From: Torymus aiolomorphi | Lineage: Eukaryota > Arthropoda > Insecta > Hymenoptera > Torymidae | DNA length: 64,000 nucleotides | Assembly (NCBI GenBank): GCA_036365515.1 | Contig: CM070877.1 | Location: forward strand, 83,798,522-83,862,521 | Direction: 5' to 3' | Shown here: positions 23,282-34,973 of the stretch, one piece after another | Position numbering within the stretch: the first letter of the stretch is position 1 | How the letters are laid out: every line of letters begins with the position of its first letter | Translations under genes and position numbers: made by a program | The notes under the pieces: generated by a model | Told to the model about the DNA's origin: nothing | Seen by the model: only the letters and a program-made list of their open reading frames with translations | Database searches by the model: none

Positions 23282-23726
23282 TATATATATAAATATATAA
23301 ATACATCTGTTGGTTAATTATATAGACATTAAGTTTTTTTTACTAAGTTTCTTTTTTTTTGAAACTACATTAACGGGGTTTCGTTCCGGATTTCTTTCAC
23401 GCGTATAGCCACATTTATACACACATTCATATACAGAGGTTTATTAGCGGATTATAAATTGTATTAAAATAAGGAATATAATAAATAATAAATAATTTTT
23501 GGTTTAAATCTCTTTAATCTATGTATCAGTTCTTATCTTCCATCATACGAAAATCCTTATATAACCTAATACGTATGGGAGTATTAGGCTGAAGTATCAG
23601 CGCAGGTAAGGTACCATCAAGGCGGGAATGATAGATGTCCCGAGAGTGACGACCGATTAATGATATTTTCGCAAGGAAATATCAAAGTTGCGTGAGTGTC
23701 ATCTTAATTGTGACCCTCACGTAACA
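23282..23726. other. Right margin of the composite insert
   Basis: AT-rich, with AATAAATAATAAATAA near 23,485 and a GC-richer end (CCCGAGAGTGACGACCG near 23,640). It finishes in ACGTAACA at 23,726. No gene is visible. Confidence 0.4.
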
Positions 23727-25066
23727 ATCCGCTTGCTATTTCTTCCGAAAAAGGGTTATGGATTATTCCTTGTTCGGAAAAAATACTAAAGCTAGTTGAA
23801 GTGCTTGGGATTTATCATGGTGAAGATAAGCCATCTGACGTCAATGAATTTTTAAAAGAGTTTAAAGATAAAGTAATATTTTTTATAAATAACGGAATCA
23901 ATTATAGAGATAAATATTATTCCGTAATTTTTGAAGTGTTAGTGTGTCACGCACCTGTGAAATCATACGTTCTATGCGTTAAGTATCATACTCGTTATTA
24001 TAGCTGCACGAAGTGTACTATCCAAGGTGAATATGATAAGGAAATACATTTTCCTGGATACATTGGCACTTTAAGAACAGATGAAAAAGTAAAAAATCGC
24101 GAGTACAATGATCCATTGGGCGATGATTATCAAAAAACCGGAGAAACAGTTTTAAAAGATATTCCAAAATTTGGTTTAGTGACGAATGTTGCACTTGATT
24201 ATATGCATTTGATTTGTCTTGGTATAATGTTGAAACTAATTGAAATATGGACAAAATCAATACTATGTGATTCAGACATTATAGAAATATCTGAAAAATT
24301 AATTAACTTAAAAGATTTTGTGCCATCTGATTTTTGTAGAAATCCTAGACAGTTTAGGAAAGTTCGACGTTTATGGAAAGCCACAGAATTAAGACAGTTT
24401 CTTTTATACACTGGTCCTGTTGTTTTATTAAATATTTTACCAACAAAATTATATATTCACTTTTTGTATTGACATATCGCCGTCTCCATTCTGGTTAACC
24501 CAATTTTATGTAAAAATAATAGTTATTTACACTATGCTGATCAGCTGTTACAACAGTTTGTTAACGATTTTAAAGTACACTACGGAAGAAACAATGTCAC
24601 ATTTAACGTTCACAATCTATTACATATAGTGGACGAAGTAAGAAATTTTGACCCATTAGATGAATTTAGTGCCTTTAGATTCGAAAATCTTATAAGAAAA
24701 ATTAAACAGTTTGTAAGAAATGGCAATCGACCGCTTGTACAAATTTGGAAGCGACTTGCAAAAATTAGATCATGTGAAGTACATGCAGACGAAGATAATA
24801 TTAAATTTGATCTATCAATGTACCGCCCAATGCAAGACATCCAAATTTTAAAAAAAGACTTGATTCTCATAGATTGTCGCAACAAAATTCACAGCTGTGT
24901 TTTATTAAATAATGGTAATTATATTCAATGCCACTACTTTATCAAAGATGAACAAAATAATGTTAAAATTGTTGGAAACGTTTTAAAAGTGATAGATAAC
25001 TTTTACAAAGATCATTTAAACGACGTATCTGATAAACTACATATAAAAATTGTTCGAGAAAGCTAA
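23727..25066 (+). pseudogene. CACTA-like (Transposase_21 type) transposase, carboxy-terminal part
   Basis: In frame after the junction: ISSEKGLWIIPCSEKILKL, VLGIYHGEDKPSDVNEFL, a Cys-rich block (YYSCTKCTIQGEY), then NVALDYMHLICLGIMLKL, WKATELRQFLLYTGPVVL and, after a break near 24,470, FSAFRFENLIRKIKQFVR (24,660-24,715) up to the stop at 25,066. The order GxYHGxxKP, Cys block, DYMHLxxLG, WKATExRQFLLYTGPV and FENxxxxIK is characteristic of animal EnSpm/CACTA-type transposases, in which the DYMH aspartate belongs to the catalytic core (recalled from the family, not computed). The frame breaks around 24,470-24,530, so it is a pseudogene. Confidence 0.7.
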
Positions 25067-26029
25067 ACTATGCTACCTGCAGGTTACCCGGCAGAATTAA
25101 TTGCAGCAAAGGTATGTAAATTTCCTCTGAAAGCCAAGAATTGTTTTGCCGTTATACCGTTAATCCATACGTATATACAAATAGATGAAATTTGATGCAA
25201 TAATTAATTCCTATTTTAAACAATTGTTATTGACATCAACAATAATTTATAAGTTCTTTTAAAAATGTATTAGACTTTTTATTGTAAAATAAAATTCAAA
25301 GTGCTATTTTTTATAACAGTTTGGTAACTTCTTAAAGTTTCTTGACTATTTTTACAGTAGCAATATATTATCTTTGCCTACAACACTTGATATTAATAAA
25401 ACTTATTTTTCGTAAAAGGTATAAGTCTCTTTTCACAATATCAATGAATCTTCGAACTAAATTGTATTCCGATAAAATTCGTATCGTTGTTAGTGTTATA
25501 ATTATTTATGACAAACTGCGTTTTACGCGAATAGCCACAGGAGCAAAATAGTACTCGTGTAGTGCGTTTGATTTTGCTAGTCATACAAAAGAAATAATAA
25601 AAATTTAATGCAACTGTAATCGCGCATACAATGTTTACATCGAGTACCCATCGCAGACATATTAGGCATTGATGTATTAGCTACAAGGCTCGAAACTACA
25701 GATGCATACAAATGTTTGTATCTTTTTTTATCAAGAAATATGTTATAAACTATTGTTTTCTAAATCTTTACAATTTTGGTGTGCGTAAAAGTTAGAAATT
25801 TTCTAACTAAACTTTTGTAATTGAAGAAAAGATGCGTTTTCAGACATATTTTATGTAATACTGTTATGTGACGACTGTTTTGTAGAATATTACCATATTG
25901 TATTATTTTAAGTATATTATTTAATTAAAATTATGCTTTTCTACCTTTAAACAATAATGATCATTTCTTTTATGAACCATGTAATATAATGAATGAAAAT
26001 GTGATTAATTAAAATTTTTTTTTATACAT
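25067..26029. other. AT-rich region after the CACTA-like gene
   Basis: A splice-donor-like AAAG/GTATGT occurs near 25,110 just after the stop, so the gene may once have had a further exon. Nothing else is recognised. Confidence 0.4.
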
Positions 26030-26447
26030 AGAGAAACGTTTTAAAAACGTCTTTGAATTATTATTAAAACGTTTTCATAACGTGTACTTGATGTTGGAAA
26101 AACGCATTTCAGACGTTTTTGAAACGATTCTGCCTTTTCGATTACTAGGGCATTTATAAATAAAACACTTATAAGACACGTTAATAAAACGTTTATAAAT
26201 CGTTTGTGCGGAGACATAAAACCGTGTTTGAAACGTCGAAATAACGTTGCTCACTAGAATTAACAACGTTTGAAAAACGTCTTTCATACGTTTTCATAAG
26301 CTTCTCTAAACTTTTTTAAAACAAATTTTGCGGCCATAATATCGTTTAAAAGACGTATTTAAGACGTTATTTTAAATATTGAAGATATACATTTTTCCGT
26401 ATTTTTAAAAACGTCTTAATAATGTTTTTATAACGTTCTGTGTTAGC
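26030..26447. repeat. Array of degenerate ACGT-centred palindromes (subterminal-repeat-like)
   Basis: About twenty ACGT cores occur in 420 bp, mostly as AAACGTTT, AAACGTCTTT or AAGACGTTAT and spaced 10-25 bp apart in both orientations. The array ends at ATAACGTTCTGTGTTAGCAG followed by GG near 26,449, a candidate element end (reverse complement CCCTGCTAACACAGAACG). CACTA elements carry arrays of short transposase-binding sites inside their ends, and this one lies beyond the 3' end of the CACTA-like gene, so it is probably its right subterminal region. The left counterpart was not found. Confidence 0.6.
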
Positions 26448-27089
26448 AGGGATACATTGGCACTTAGCTTCCTCAAACTAATGTATTTATTCCTCTTTTT
26501 AATTCTTTATATGACAATAATTAATTGTATTATACAAAATTTTCTCTATCTATCAAATATTGTCTGAAAAACGCTATTCGAAAATATTATTAAAAAATTT
26601 TTAACCTCAAATATCTTTGGTCGTGACATTTTTTTTTACGCAACGAATTCAGTTTGAAGATATAAAAAATCTATATCCTCTGTACCAAATTTCAGGACGA
26701 TTAATTGATTTTTATTCTTGCCATCGTGTGTCAGTGAAAACACGTTTTTTTTTTTTTTAAATAATTTTTTTCTCAAAAACAACTGAAGATAATCTCTTGA
26801 AATTTATACCAAATATTATCTTGAATAAGCGTAATAAGTAAATAAAATTTTGAGTCGATAATCAAATATTTTTTGAAAAATTAATTTATGAATTATAAGA
26901 ACATTTTCCATGACATACTAAAGATAATTTGAAAATTAAAAACAGAAAACGTAGGTAGTTTAAAGATTTTTTGGTTATAAAAAAAAGAAAATCGAATAAA
27001 AATTAAAACCTAGTACTTTTTCGGGACCAATAGAATAAACTTTGTCCGACGAAAATAGGTGAAATGGTTTTCGAGATATCGAGTGTTTC
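26448..27089. other. AT-rich spacer with inverted repeat partner of 13,765-14,000
   Basis: 26,570-26,800 is the diverged reverse complement of 13,765-14,000. The remainder is AT-rich without genes. The last 60 bp (GGTTTTCGAGATATCGAG) lead into the CA repeat. Confidence 0.45.
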
Positions 27090-27208
27090 CACACACACAC
27101 ACACACACAAGTACACACGCACGCACGCACGCACCCACGCACACACACGTACACACGCACACACACACACACATACACACACAGACACACGCACACACAC
27201 ACACACAA
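27090..27208. repeat. CA/CG microsatellite
   Basis: Mixed (CA)n with CGCA and GTAC interruptions. Open frames here on both strands are artefacts of the repeat. Confidence 0.95.
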
Positions 27209-27666
27209 TTTTCTCAAAATTGACAAATTTCAACATTATCGCCTTAAACTATCTTTTTGAACATTTTTTTCTCGAAAATTTTTGTCACCGACAAAATTTG
27301 TCAATTTTTGTTGCAAAGCTCTAAGGGGAATCAAAATAGATATAAATTTACATTTCTACTAAAAGCAATAAAATAAAAGTTAATATAAACATAACTCTAT
27401 TTTTCTATAAAAGTCCCTCTAAAACCATTTAAAAAAAAACATTCCCTACATAAAAAATATATATGTACAAATATAACGTAGAAAATTAATTCAAAATTTA
27501 CCAATATTACTTTTCTGATCAAGTATTGAATAAATATTTTTTTTTAATGAAAATTTTTCATCGATTTATCAATTGATTATCAATTTCTATCAATTAATAT
27601 ATATCATATTTTCCCGCTCACAACACATGCACTATCTCTATATATACTATTCCACCATCAGGGCAT
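27209..27666. other. AT-rich spacer
   Basis: AT-rich. It begins with a pair of complementary blocks (GACAAATTTCAACATT near 27,221 and ACCGACAAAATTTGTCAA near 27,287). No gene seen. Confidence 0.4.
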
Positions 27667-28372
27667 TTACGCATGTGTAAAAAAATTCGAGATTTCGAGA
27701 TATATTTGAGATATTCGAGAAAAAATCAACATGGCGTCACAACATGGCGTCGACCATGCGAAGGATGCATTTTTTATAGAGGGATTTTTGAATTGCTCAT
27801 ACTCGAGTACATCACTCTCGTGAATGTACCAGTACTCTCTAGCTGCTCCTTCTAACGCTTGTGAAATGTGAATACTCTCTCGCGCATCGATTCTCATTAA
27901 CGAAATGTATCTATCAAGATCATTTAAGAATTTAACCGGCCTTTCCGGATCAGTGCTCTTAAAAGACGGAATTGGAATTTTTATCTTCGATGTTTCCAAA
28001 TTTATAGGATTATTTCCGTTACAATTCATCGCAACTTTCTTTTAATTTTTCTAATAAATTATCTTTAATTTCGATAATTAAATAATCGTTTTCTACGAAC
28101 TCTTTAAAATCTTTTAATTCACGACTTACATTTTCGACTTTTGTAGTCCACGATTTCATGCTCTCCGATAAAGCTTCCAATTCATCTTTTCTAGGGCATG
28201 CTTATAAGTGTCTACTAATCTCATTTACTTTTTCCGGATCCTTACTTATTAATCCCATCTAATTTTTGTTCAATAATTTCCTGGGCTCTATATAATTCGG
28301 TCATTTCGTTGGTCAGAGCATCAATTAATTCTTGTTGTGTATGCATATATTTATCTTGTTCCTCTTCCATAG
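27667..28372 (-). pseudogene. Gag-like remnant of an LTR retrotransposon
   Basis: On the minus strand a frame near 28,372 begins MEEEQDKYMHTQQELIDALT, breaks, continues with KDELEALSESMKSWTTKVEN and, from 28,029, with IPIPSFKSTDPERPVKFLND, DRYISLMRIDARESIHISQA and LEGAAREYWYIHESDV. The last part has the look of a retroelement Gag capsid region (PxFxG-like start followed by FLxxLDxY and LEGxAxxWW-like blocks). It is broken by several frame shifts and has no pol beside it. The end near 27,730 holds a short direct repeat (AACATGGCGTC twice). Confidence 0.5.
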
Positions 28373-28419
28373 ACATACTATGAAGTTGTTTGAATAAACA
28401 CAGAGATCTTATTAACTTA

Positions 28420-29323
28420 GCGATTTTGAAAAATTTTACTGTACAATATTACCACCAAAATACTAAAAATACCATCATATCAAATTGTTAATGCACTAAC
28501 ACATATCTTTAATCTATGTATTGAAAAATCAACATGGCCTCAAGCGCTTAAAACAGCTGAGGTAGTTCCTATTTTTAAATCTGGTAGTAAAGTGGATACA
28601 TCAAACTATATAGACCAATATCTCTAATTTCTAACGTAGCAAAGATATTCGAAAAAATTGTATGTGTTCGTTTACAATCATTTTTGGAAAGTAATAATTT
28701 ATTAGCGCAGAATCAATTTGGATTTATAAAAAAAAGAAAGGTACCAAAGATGCTCTTAGTTACTTAATGAACATAATCTATAAGAAATTAGACAAAGTAA
28801 ACCAATAGCTATTGCATTTTTAGATCTAGCAAAAGCTTTTGATACTGTCAACCATTCTATTCTTCTAGACAAATTATATAATTATGGAATAAGAGGTAAA
28901 GCGCATGCACTTATACCTAACTATCTTAGTAACAGAAAACAAAAAGTAAAAATAGGAACAACTGAAAGCTATTATGAAACGATAACTACAGGTGTGCCGC
29001 AAGGTACTATATCAGAGCCACTCTTATTCATAATTTACGTAAACGATTTACTAACAAACAGAACAGATAGTACCATCTCATATGCGGATGATACAGCTAT
29101 TATTTCAACAGATGATAACTGGGAAAAAGTTGGAAATAAAATGAACAAATACTTAGAAAATATAAATATTTGGCTAGCACTTAACAAACTATCACTAAAT
29201 ATAAAGAAAACTGTGTACATAACTTTTGGTAACTATTGTGATAGTGTTCCCGAAGATATGAACATACGCATACAAGGTTCTAAATTGAGCAGGGTAGAAT
29301 ACTGTAAATATCTAGGTATAATT
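28420..29323 (+). pseudogene. Non-LTR retrotransposon A (copy 2), reverse transcriptase fragment
   Basis: Same family as 18,560-20,662: peptides such as AEVVPIFKSGSK, TKDALSYLMNIIY, AFLDLAKAFDTVNHSILLDKLY, YGIRGKAHALI and, in the clean stretch 28,994-29,322, ISYADDTAIISTDDNW, WLALNKLSLNIKKT and ITFGNYCDSVP. It has at least four frame shifts or stops before 28,994 and ends abruptly at 29,323, where CAAGGAGCGCGGG begins unrelated DNA. Confidence 0.8.
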
Positions 29324-30062
<739 letters not shown>

Positions 30063-30111
30063 TGTTGGATTTCAATGTAAAGACGGTAGATGGCGCTACT
30101 GCACATACGTG

Positions 30112-30361
30112 TGTAGGGACTGCGATCTTCCCTCTCACTCTAACTACGAGAGTGGGGGAAGCCGCCATGTCGCGCTCTGCGTTGAGCCGCCTGCGAGCGG
30201 CAGTCGTTGCTCGAGTCTACGAGCGTGCGGACGTGTGTCCGCTGTACCCTCCTGTACATTTCAATAAACCTCGTTGCTGTTACTCCTCGACTCATCATTA
30301 CTCTCTCCTCTCCCCTTCCTTCCTGGAACGTGTTGAGAGCCGTGGGGCTAGGATCCCCACA
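30112..30361 (+). repeat. Gypsy 5' LTR
   Basis: 250 bp, starting TG and ending CA. TACATTTCAATAAACC (polyadenylation signal AATAAA near 30,263) lies inside. Identical to 34,974-35,223. Confidence 0.93.
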
Positions 30362-30362
30362 T

Positions 30363-30380
30363 TGGTGACCCCGACTGAAA
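30363..30380 (+). other. Gypsy primer-binding site (tRNA-Trp)
   Basis: TTGGTGACCCCGACTGAA starts immediately inside the LTR. The first 13 bases from TGG are complementary to the 3' end of animal tRNA-Trp (ending GUCGGGGUCACCA). Confidence 0.75.
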
Positions 30381-30852
30381 GTCACCGAGGAGGTGTGACA
30401 GGTGTGGACCTGTCGCGGCGTATCCTTCGTCTTGATATTTTTCGTGTGCTATTGCACTTTCAAGCTCGCTCTCGCGCAAGGTGACACGAAAAACCTTTTA
30501 GTACTTTCGAGTCACGCGAATTATATCTTTTCAATTTTATAAAAATTCATGCGTTGTCTAGTCACGTGCCTTAATAAAATTCTTTAAAAATTTTTTTTTA
30601 AGCGGGAAAGTGTTCTTGTTAGCTTTTTACGCGGTTTCTGATAATTTTATCACCTAGTTTTAAGTGTTAGCATAGGCTTAGAATTTTGAAATTATTGTTT
30701 GTGCCTGCGAGCACTGCCTAGGGAGTTGTAATACGCATTGCGGCGTAAGGCAATTTAGGCATACTCTCTATTCTCCACGCGTACTTTCGAGTCGCGTGGG
30801 AATAGCCTGATACGCTCCACGTTTTAGGCTCGCGCACACTCTTATCGCAAGA

Positions 30853-31770
30853 ATGCCTGTAGACGAGGCAGCATTCGCGGCTTTACAGCAGCAAATGCAG
30901 CAGCTGTTAGATCGTCAGAACGATCCAGCTGCCAACCAGGCCGCGCCTAACGCCCCGGCGGTAAACGCGATATATCGGCAGCCCAAAATCGCTTCGTTTT
31001 CCCGCGACAATCCGGCGGCATGGTTTGCGCAGGCGGAGATCACTCTCAGGAACGCCGGCATTACGACGGGTACGACGAAAGCGGACTTCATTTCTGAAAA
31101 GTTAGACATGGAAGCTTTCGAGGCCATTAGAGACATCGTCACCGCTGATCCTCGCCCCGCCGATATCTTTGACCAAGTCAAAAAACGTCTAATTGACACT
31201 TACGGGGCCTCCGCAGAAACCCGCCTTCGCCAGCTGATCAAGGGCCAGGTCTCTACAATTGGTAAACCCTCGCTTATTTTGAATCGTCTCCGAAGCTTAG
31301 ATACAGGTGCAGGTGATGACATTCTTCGTTCTGTCTTCTTGGACCAGCTTCCTCCCCAGTGCAAAGCCACTTTGGCGATTTCTGAGGTAGTTGACCTCCA
31401 CAAACTCGCTCAGATGGCAGATAAGATTGTTGAAGCCATGGACTCCAGTCATTTGTCAATCTCTAACGTTATCGATCCTCAAATTAATGCTGCTGCCTTA
31501 AGTCAATCTAACCCTTCCAGTCTCAAGGCTATCTTGAAGCGCTTGGATCGCATAGAACGTAGGCTTGACTCGCGTTCCAAAAATTCAACTAAAGACCAAG
31601 AGTCATCCGGCTCTCAGATTGGAGGTAGGTCTAGGCGCGCGCGTTCTTCCAGTCGCGATTCATCCGGTCTGTGCCTCGCTCATCGGAAATATCCCGACAC
31701 CCCGCGCTCTTGCAGGGAATGGTGTTCCAAATTTTCTGAGTGGCAAAAACAAAATCCACCAAAAAACTAA
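30853..31770 (+). CDS. gag: Gypsy Gag (CsRn1-like, CHCC knuckle)
   Basis: 305 residues from the ATG 30,853 ([20 protein letters not shown], a coiled-coil-like start). Residues about 40-180 resemble the capsid region of CsRn1/Kabuki-type elements ([37 protein letters not shown]). Near residue 275 is [18 protein letters not shown], a C-X2-H-X9-C-X3-C arrangement, the unusual CHCC knuckle of the CsRn1 clade. The product coats the element RNA and forms particles in the cytoplasm. It ends at TAA 31,770, overlapping pol by 31 bases in the -1 frame, with a slippery site before the stop. Confidence 0.9.
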   Translation: MPVDEAAFAALQQQMQQLLDRQNDPAANQAAPNAPAVNAIYRQPKIASFSRDNPAAWFAQAEITLRNAGITTGTTKADFISEKLDMEAFEAIRDIVTADPRPADIFDQVKKRLIDTYGASAETRLRQLIKGQVSTIGKPSLILNRLRSLDTGAGDDILRSVFLDQLPPQCKATLAISEVVDLHKLAQMADKIVEAMDSSHLSISNVIDPQINAAALSQSNPSSLKAILKRLDRIERRLDSRSKNSTKDQESSGSQIGGRSRRARSSSRDSSGLCLAHRKYPDTPRSCREWCSKFSEWQKQNPPKN

Positions 31771-33284
31771 CTCAACCTTCTGTTGAGGAGACGTCTTCAG
31801 AAGGCCCGCGTTTATCCAAACGTCTTCATGTGCGTGATCGTATTTCGGGCAAGTCGTTCCTTATCGACACTGGTGCGGACATTTCGCTCGTCCCAGCAAA
31901 TCCTAAGGCATGCGGCAAGCCCAGCTCCTTCAAGCTTTTTGCAGCGAATAATTCATTAATTAGTACCTACGGCGAATCGATGCTCACGCTTAATCTGGGC
32001 ATTCGACGCCTCGTTCGCTGGAGCTTTTGCATCGCGGATGTTCCTCATCCCATCATCGGTGCCGATCTATTATCTCACTATGGCCTTCTCGTCGACCTAA
32101 AGAGGAATCGTCTTGTCGATCCGGCCACGAATATCTACTCCCTTGCAGTAGTAAAAGATGTTTCATTTGACTCTGTTTTTGCAGTTGTTCCCGGCTCAGA
32201 GTGTGCTAAGATTCTTGCTGATTTTCCGGAGATCACGGGCGTTTCTAAACCCACAGTCCCCAGAAATAGCGATGTTTTTCATCATATCTTAACCTCTGGC
32301 CCCCCGGTCTCGGAGCGTCCTCGTAGACTTGCTCCAGACAAGTTGAAAGCGGCAAAAGCCGAATTTGATGCTTGGATTGAGGCTGGAATTTGCCGCCCCT
32401 CCAGCAGCCCTTGGGCAAGCCCTCTCCATATGGAGTTAAAAAAGGATAACTCCTGGAGACCTTGTGGCGATTATAGGCGCTTAAACGCCGCCACCGTCCC
32501 GGATAAGTATCCGACTGCACATATTCATGATTGCACAAATAATCTGTACGGGAAGAAAGTCTTCTCGGCGCTTGATCTTCATAAAGCGTTCAATCAGATT
32601 CCTGTTGCTCCGGAGGACATACCGAAAACGGCAATTATAACTCCGTTCGGCCTCTTCGAGTTCATGTACATGACCTTCGGGCTTCGCAACGCGAGCCAAA
32701 CCTTCCAGCGCTACATTAATAGCGCGCTAGGTGATCTCGATTTTGTATACCTGTATATTGACGATATTCTTATCGCTTCATCTTCTATTGAAGAACATTA
32801 CTCTCATCTTCGCACGGTCTTAGAACGACTTCAGAAGTTTCATCTTCGTTTGAATGTCGAGAAATGCACCTTTGCTGCTGAAGAATTAGAATTTTTAAGT
32901 TATCTGGTGAATGGTGAAGGCATCCGCCCCATTCCCAGTAGGGTTGAAGCCATTTTGAACTTCCCCAAACCTCAGACTATAGCAGAATTGCGCAGGTTTG
33001 TCGGCACCGTAAATTTTTACCGCCGTAACATGCCGCGCGCCGCCACTTCGCAGGCTCCCCTCAACGCGCTCTTTACTGATTCGCGAAAAAATGATAAGCG
33101 CCCGGTCCTTTGGACGTCTGAGGCAGAGGAAGCTTTCACTCGTGTGAAAGAGGAATTAGCTGCAGCGGCTCTGCTTACACACCCCGCGTTGGTGCGGAAA
33201 TACGCATCGTCTCTGATGCCTCCGATTCTGGAATGGGTGCTGCTCTCGAACAGCTCTCCCTCACCGGAATTTGGGAACCTTTAG
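31740..33284 (+). CDS. pol: Gypsy Pol, protease and reverse transcriptase part
   Basis: Read in the -1 frame relative to gag. Protease: [15 protein letters not shown] with the catalytic DTGA, near residue 38. Reverse transcriptase: [53 protein letters not shown] and the YIDD box in [15 protein letters not shown]. The frame ends at 33,284 in unrelated residues because of a one-base shift near 33,200. The true RNase H start ([12 protein letters not shown]) continues in the next frame, so this is the front of a single polyprotein, not a separate gene. It would copy RNA to cDNA in the particle. Confidence 0.9.
   Translation: MAKTKSTKKLTQPSVEETSSEGPRLSKRLHVRDRISGKSFLIDTGADISLVPANPKACGKPSSFKLFAANNSLISTYGESMLTLNLGIRRLVRWSFCIADVPHPIIGADLLSHYGLLVDLKRNRLVDPATNIYSLAVVKDVSFDSVFAVVPGSECAKILADFPEITGVSKPTVPRNSDVFHHILTSGPPVSERPRRLAPDKLKAAKAEFDAWIEAGICRPSSSPWASPLHMELKKDNSWRPCGDYRRLNAATVPDKYPTAHIHDCTNNLYGKKVFSALDLHKAFNQIPVAPEDIPKTAIITPFGLFEFMYMTFGLRNASQTFQRYINSALGDLDFVYLYIDDILIASSSIEEHYSHLRTVLERLQKFHLRLNVEKCTFAAEELEFLSYLVNGEGIRPIPSRVEAILNFPKPQTIAELRRFVGTVNFYRRNMPRAATSQAPLNALFTDSRKNDKRPVLWTSEAEEAFTRVKEELAAAALLTHPALVRKYASSLMPPILEWVLLSNSSPSPEFGNL
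31761..31804 (+). promoter_or_regulatory. Programmed -1 ribosomal frameshift site (gag-pol)
   Basis: The heptamer A AAA AAC at 31,761-31,767 is in register with the gag frame, directly before the gag TAA, and is the classic X XXY YYZ slippery sequence. Eight bases later CCTTCTG (31,776-31,782) can pair with CAGAAGG (31,798-31,804) to make a 7-bp stem with a 15-nt loop. A slip by -1 leads straight into [12 protein letters not shown] of the pol frame. Confidence 0.8.
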
Positions 33285-34873
33285 CTTTCTTTTCGAAAAA
33301 GTTCTCTCCTTCTCAGTGGAAGTACAGTGCGTATGACCGCGAGCTCACGGCCATATACGAAGCTGTAAAATACTTCTCGTTTTTGATTGATGGCAGAGAC
33401 TTCAAGATCTTAACAGATCATAAACCCCTCATTTATGCTTTCATGCAAAAATCGGATAAGGCGTCACCGCGTCAAACGCGTCAGTTGTCCCTTATCGCTC
33501 AATATACCACTCGAATTGAGTATATTAAAGGCACTGAAAACACAGTTGCCGACTCACTCTCTCGGGTAGAGTCCATCCGACTCCCCGTGGAGATTAACCT
33601 CAACGAGCTTGCTGAGAAACAGGAAGCTGATGAGCAGCTTAAGGCCATTCGCGAGTCTTCTGACTACCCGCTTTCTCTAAAGCGCATTCAATGGGGCCCT
33701 GCTCACACCACTATCTTTTGCGAAATCACTGGTGAAGCCATCCGTCCATACATCCCTGAGTCCCTTCGTGAAACGGTGTTTAACATGTTTCATAAGCCTG
33801 CTCATCCAGGCCCTAAAGTCACCGATCGACTTATTCGGCAACGTTACGTATGGCCTAACATGCACCGTGACATACCGCGTTTTTGTAAAAATTGTCTAGA
33901 CTGTCAACAGTCAAAAATTTCGCGTCATGTGAAACTTGTACCTGACAAATTTATCGCACCCGATGGTCGTTTCGACCACGTACACATTGATCTAGTCGGT
34001 CCTCTCCCTAATCGAAATGGTTTTGAGTATGTACTCACCATGATCGATCGCTTTTCGCGCTGGATTGAGGCGGTTCCGCTACGCGAAATGTCAGCGCAGA
34101 CAGTTGCCAGGGCATTTTATGACACCTGGGTCTCGCGCTATGGTGCCCCAAAGGTCATCACTTCCGATCAGGGTTCGCAATTCGAATCGCGCGTATTTAC
34201 GGCTCTTTTGTCCCTAATAGGTTGCGAGCGTATCCGCACTACCGCGTATCACCCTGCGGCGAATGGCCTCATCGAGCGCTGGCACCGTACATTTAAAGCG
34301 GCGATTATGTGTCACGTGGACAAGGACTGGACCCGTACCTTAAGTACAGTATTATTAGGATTACGTAGTCATCTTCGTCAGGACACGAATGCGTCTCCTG
34401 CGGAGTTTGTGTTTGGTACTACCTTGCGTCTTCCAGGTGAGTTTTTCCTCCCTGAAGACTTCACTCCGGATCCAAATTTCTTTATAGAAGAGTTCCGTGA
34501 GTATATGCGTCAAATCCGTCCAGTCCCTGTCGCACACAATTATAAAAAGCGTGCATTTTGTTTTAAGGATTTATATTCTTGTACCCATGTATTCATGCGC
34601 AACATGGCTAAAAAGTCATTAGAAAGGCCTTACACTGGCCCATATAAAATATTAAAACGTCCCTTCGATCGCGTCTTCGACATCGAAGTCAACGGCGCGT
34701 TACGCAGTGTATCCGTTGAGCTTCTCAAACCTGCGTACATGATCTCAGATAGTCTTCCCGATGTGCCTTCCGGTGGTGATTTAAAGGGTGATCGGCCCAC
34801 CACCGTTGATCAACCAGTATTAAAAACCTATGCCAGGAAGAAAGTATCCTTTGCTCCCGCGACTAAGGTGTAA
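33233..34873 (+). CDS. pol: Gypsy Pol, RNase H and integrase part
   Basis: Continues the polyprotein after the frame shift near 33,200. RNase H: the ASD box just upstream, then [15 protein letters not shown] and [11 protein letters not shown]. The integrase zinc finger is HHCC type (H in [21 protein letters not shown]). The catalytic core has [13 protein letters not shown] (D), [11 protein letters not shown] (D) and [13 protein letters not shown] (E). The tail ends with a chromatin-linker-like region and TAA at 34,873. About 546 residues are visible. All catalytic motifs are present, so only the shift prevents a full product. Confidence 0.92.
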   Translation: MGAALEQLSLTGIWEPLAFFSKKFSPSQWKYSAYDRELTAIYEAVKYFSFLIDGRDFKILTDHKPLIYAFMQKSDKASPRQTRQLSLIAQYTTRIEYIKGTENTVADSLSRVESIRLPVEINLNELAEKQEADEQLKAIRESSDYPLSLKRIQWGPAHTTIFCEITGEAIRPYIPESLRETVFNMFHKPAHPGPKVTDRLIRQRYVWPNMHRDIPRFCKNCLDCQQSKISRHVKLVPDKFIAPDGRFDHVHIDLVGPLPNRNGFEYVLTMIDRFSRWIEAVPLREMSAQTVARAFYDTWVSRYGAPKVITSDQGSQFESRVFTALLSLIGCERIRTTAYHPAANGLIERWHRTFKAAIMCHVDKDWTRTLSTVLLGLRSHLRQDTNASPAEFVFGTTLRLPGEFFLPEDFTPDPNFFIEEFREYMRQIRPVPVAHNYKKRAFCFKDLYSCTHVFMRNMAKKSLERPYTGPYKILKRPFDRVFDIEVNGALRSVSVELLKPAYMISDSLPDVPSGGDLKGDRPTTVDQPVLKTYARKKVSFAPATKV

Positions 34874-34958
34874 TGCAATCGTGATCTAGTTTGTAAGTGC
34901 TATCGAGCACGGCATAATTATTTATATTTATGTTTTTATATTTATGTACTTCGTTGGC

Positions 34959-34971
34959 ACTTGGGGGGGAG
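34959..34971 (+). other. Gypsy polypurine tract
   Basis: TTGGGGGGGAGTG directly before the 3' LTR (34,974). A G-rich primer for plus-strand synthesis is the expected feature here. Confidence 0.65.
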
Positions 34972-34973
34972 TG

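Larger units (their letters stand above)
15634..23726. mobile_element. Composite insert splitting the CACTA-like transposase
   Basis: The reading of the transposase stops at IDGAP (15,633) and resumes after 23,726. The inserted DNA begins TGTTACGT and ends ACGTAACA, an 8-bp inverted terminus with TG..CA ends. TCC lies next to both junctions, possibly a worn target duplication. TG..CA ends suggest an LTR element, but I found no second LTR copy inside. The insert contains a GC-rich stretch (15,830-16,130), AT-rich DNA, a promoter-like island (17,700-18,520), a non-LTR element (18,560-20,662) and a mariner (20,686-23,279). The exact nature of the outer element is unresolved. Confidence 0.5.

Noticed and set aside
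15634..23726. LTR retrotransposon with LTRs at both ends
   Set aside because: The TG..CA ends suggest it, but no second LTR copy was found inside, so the nature of the outer element is left open.
24018..24411. Minus-strand frames opposite the CACTA-like gene
   Set aside because: Shadows of the plus-strand transposase, which carries the motifs.
26975..27324. Frames rich in Cys-Val and Thr-His around 27.1 kb
   Set aside because: Pure translation of a CA/GT microsatellite.
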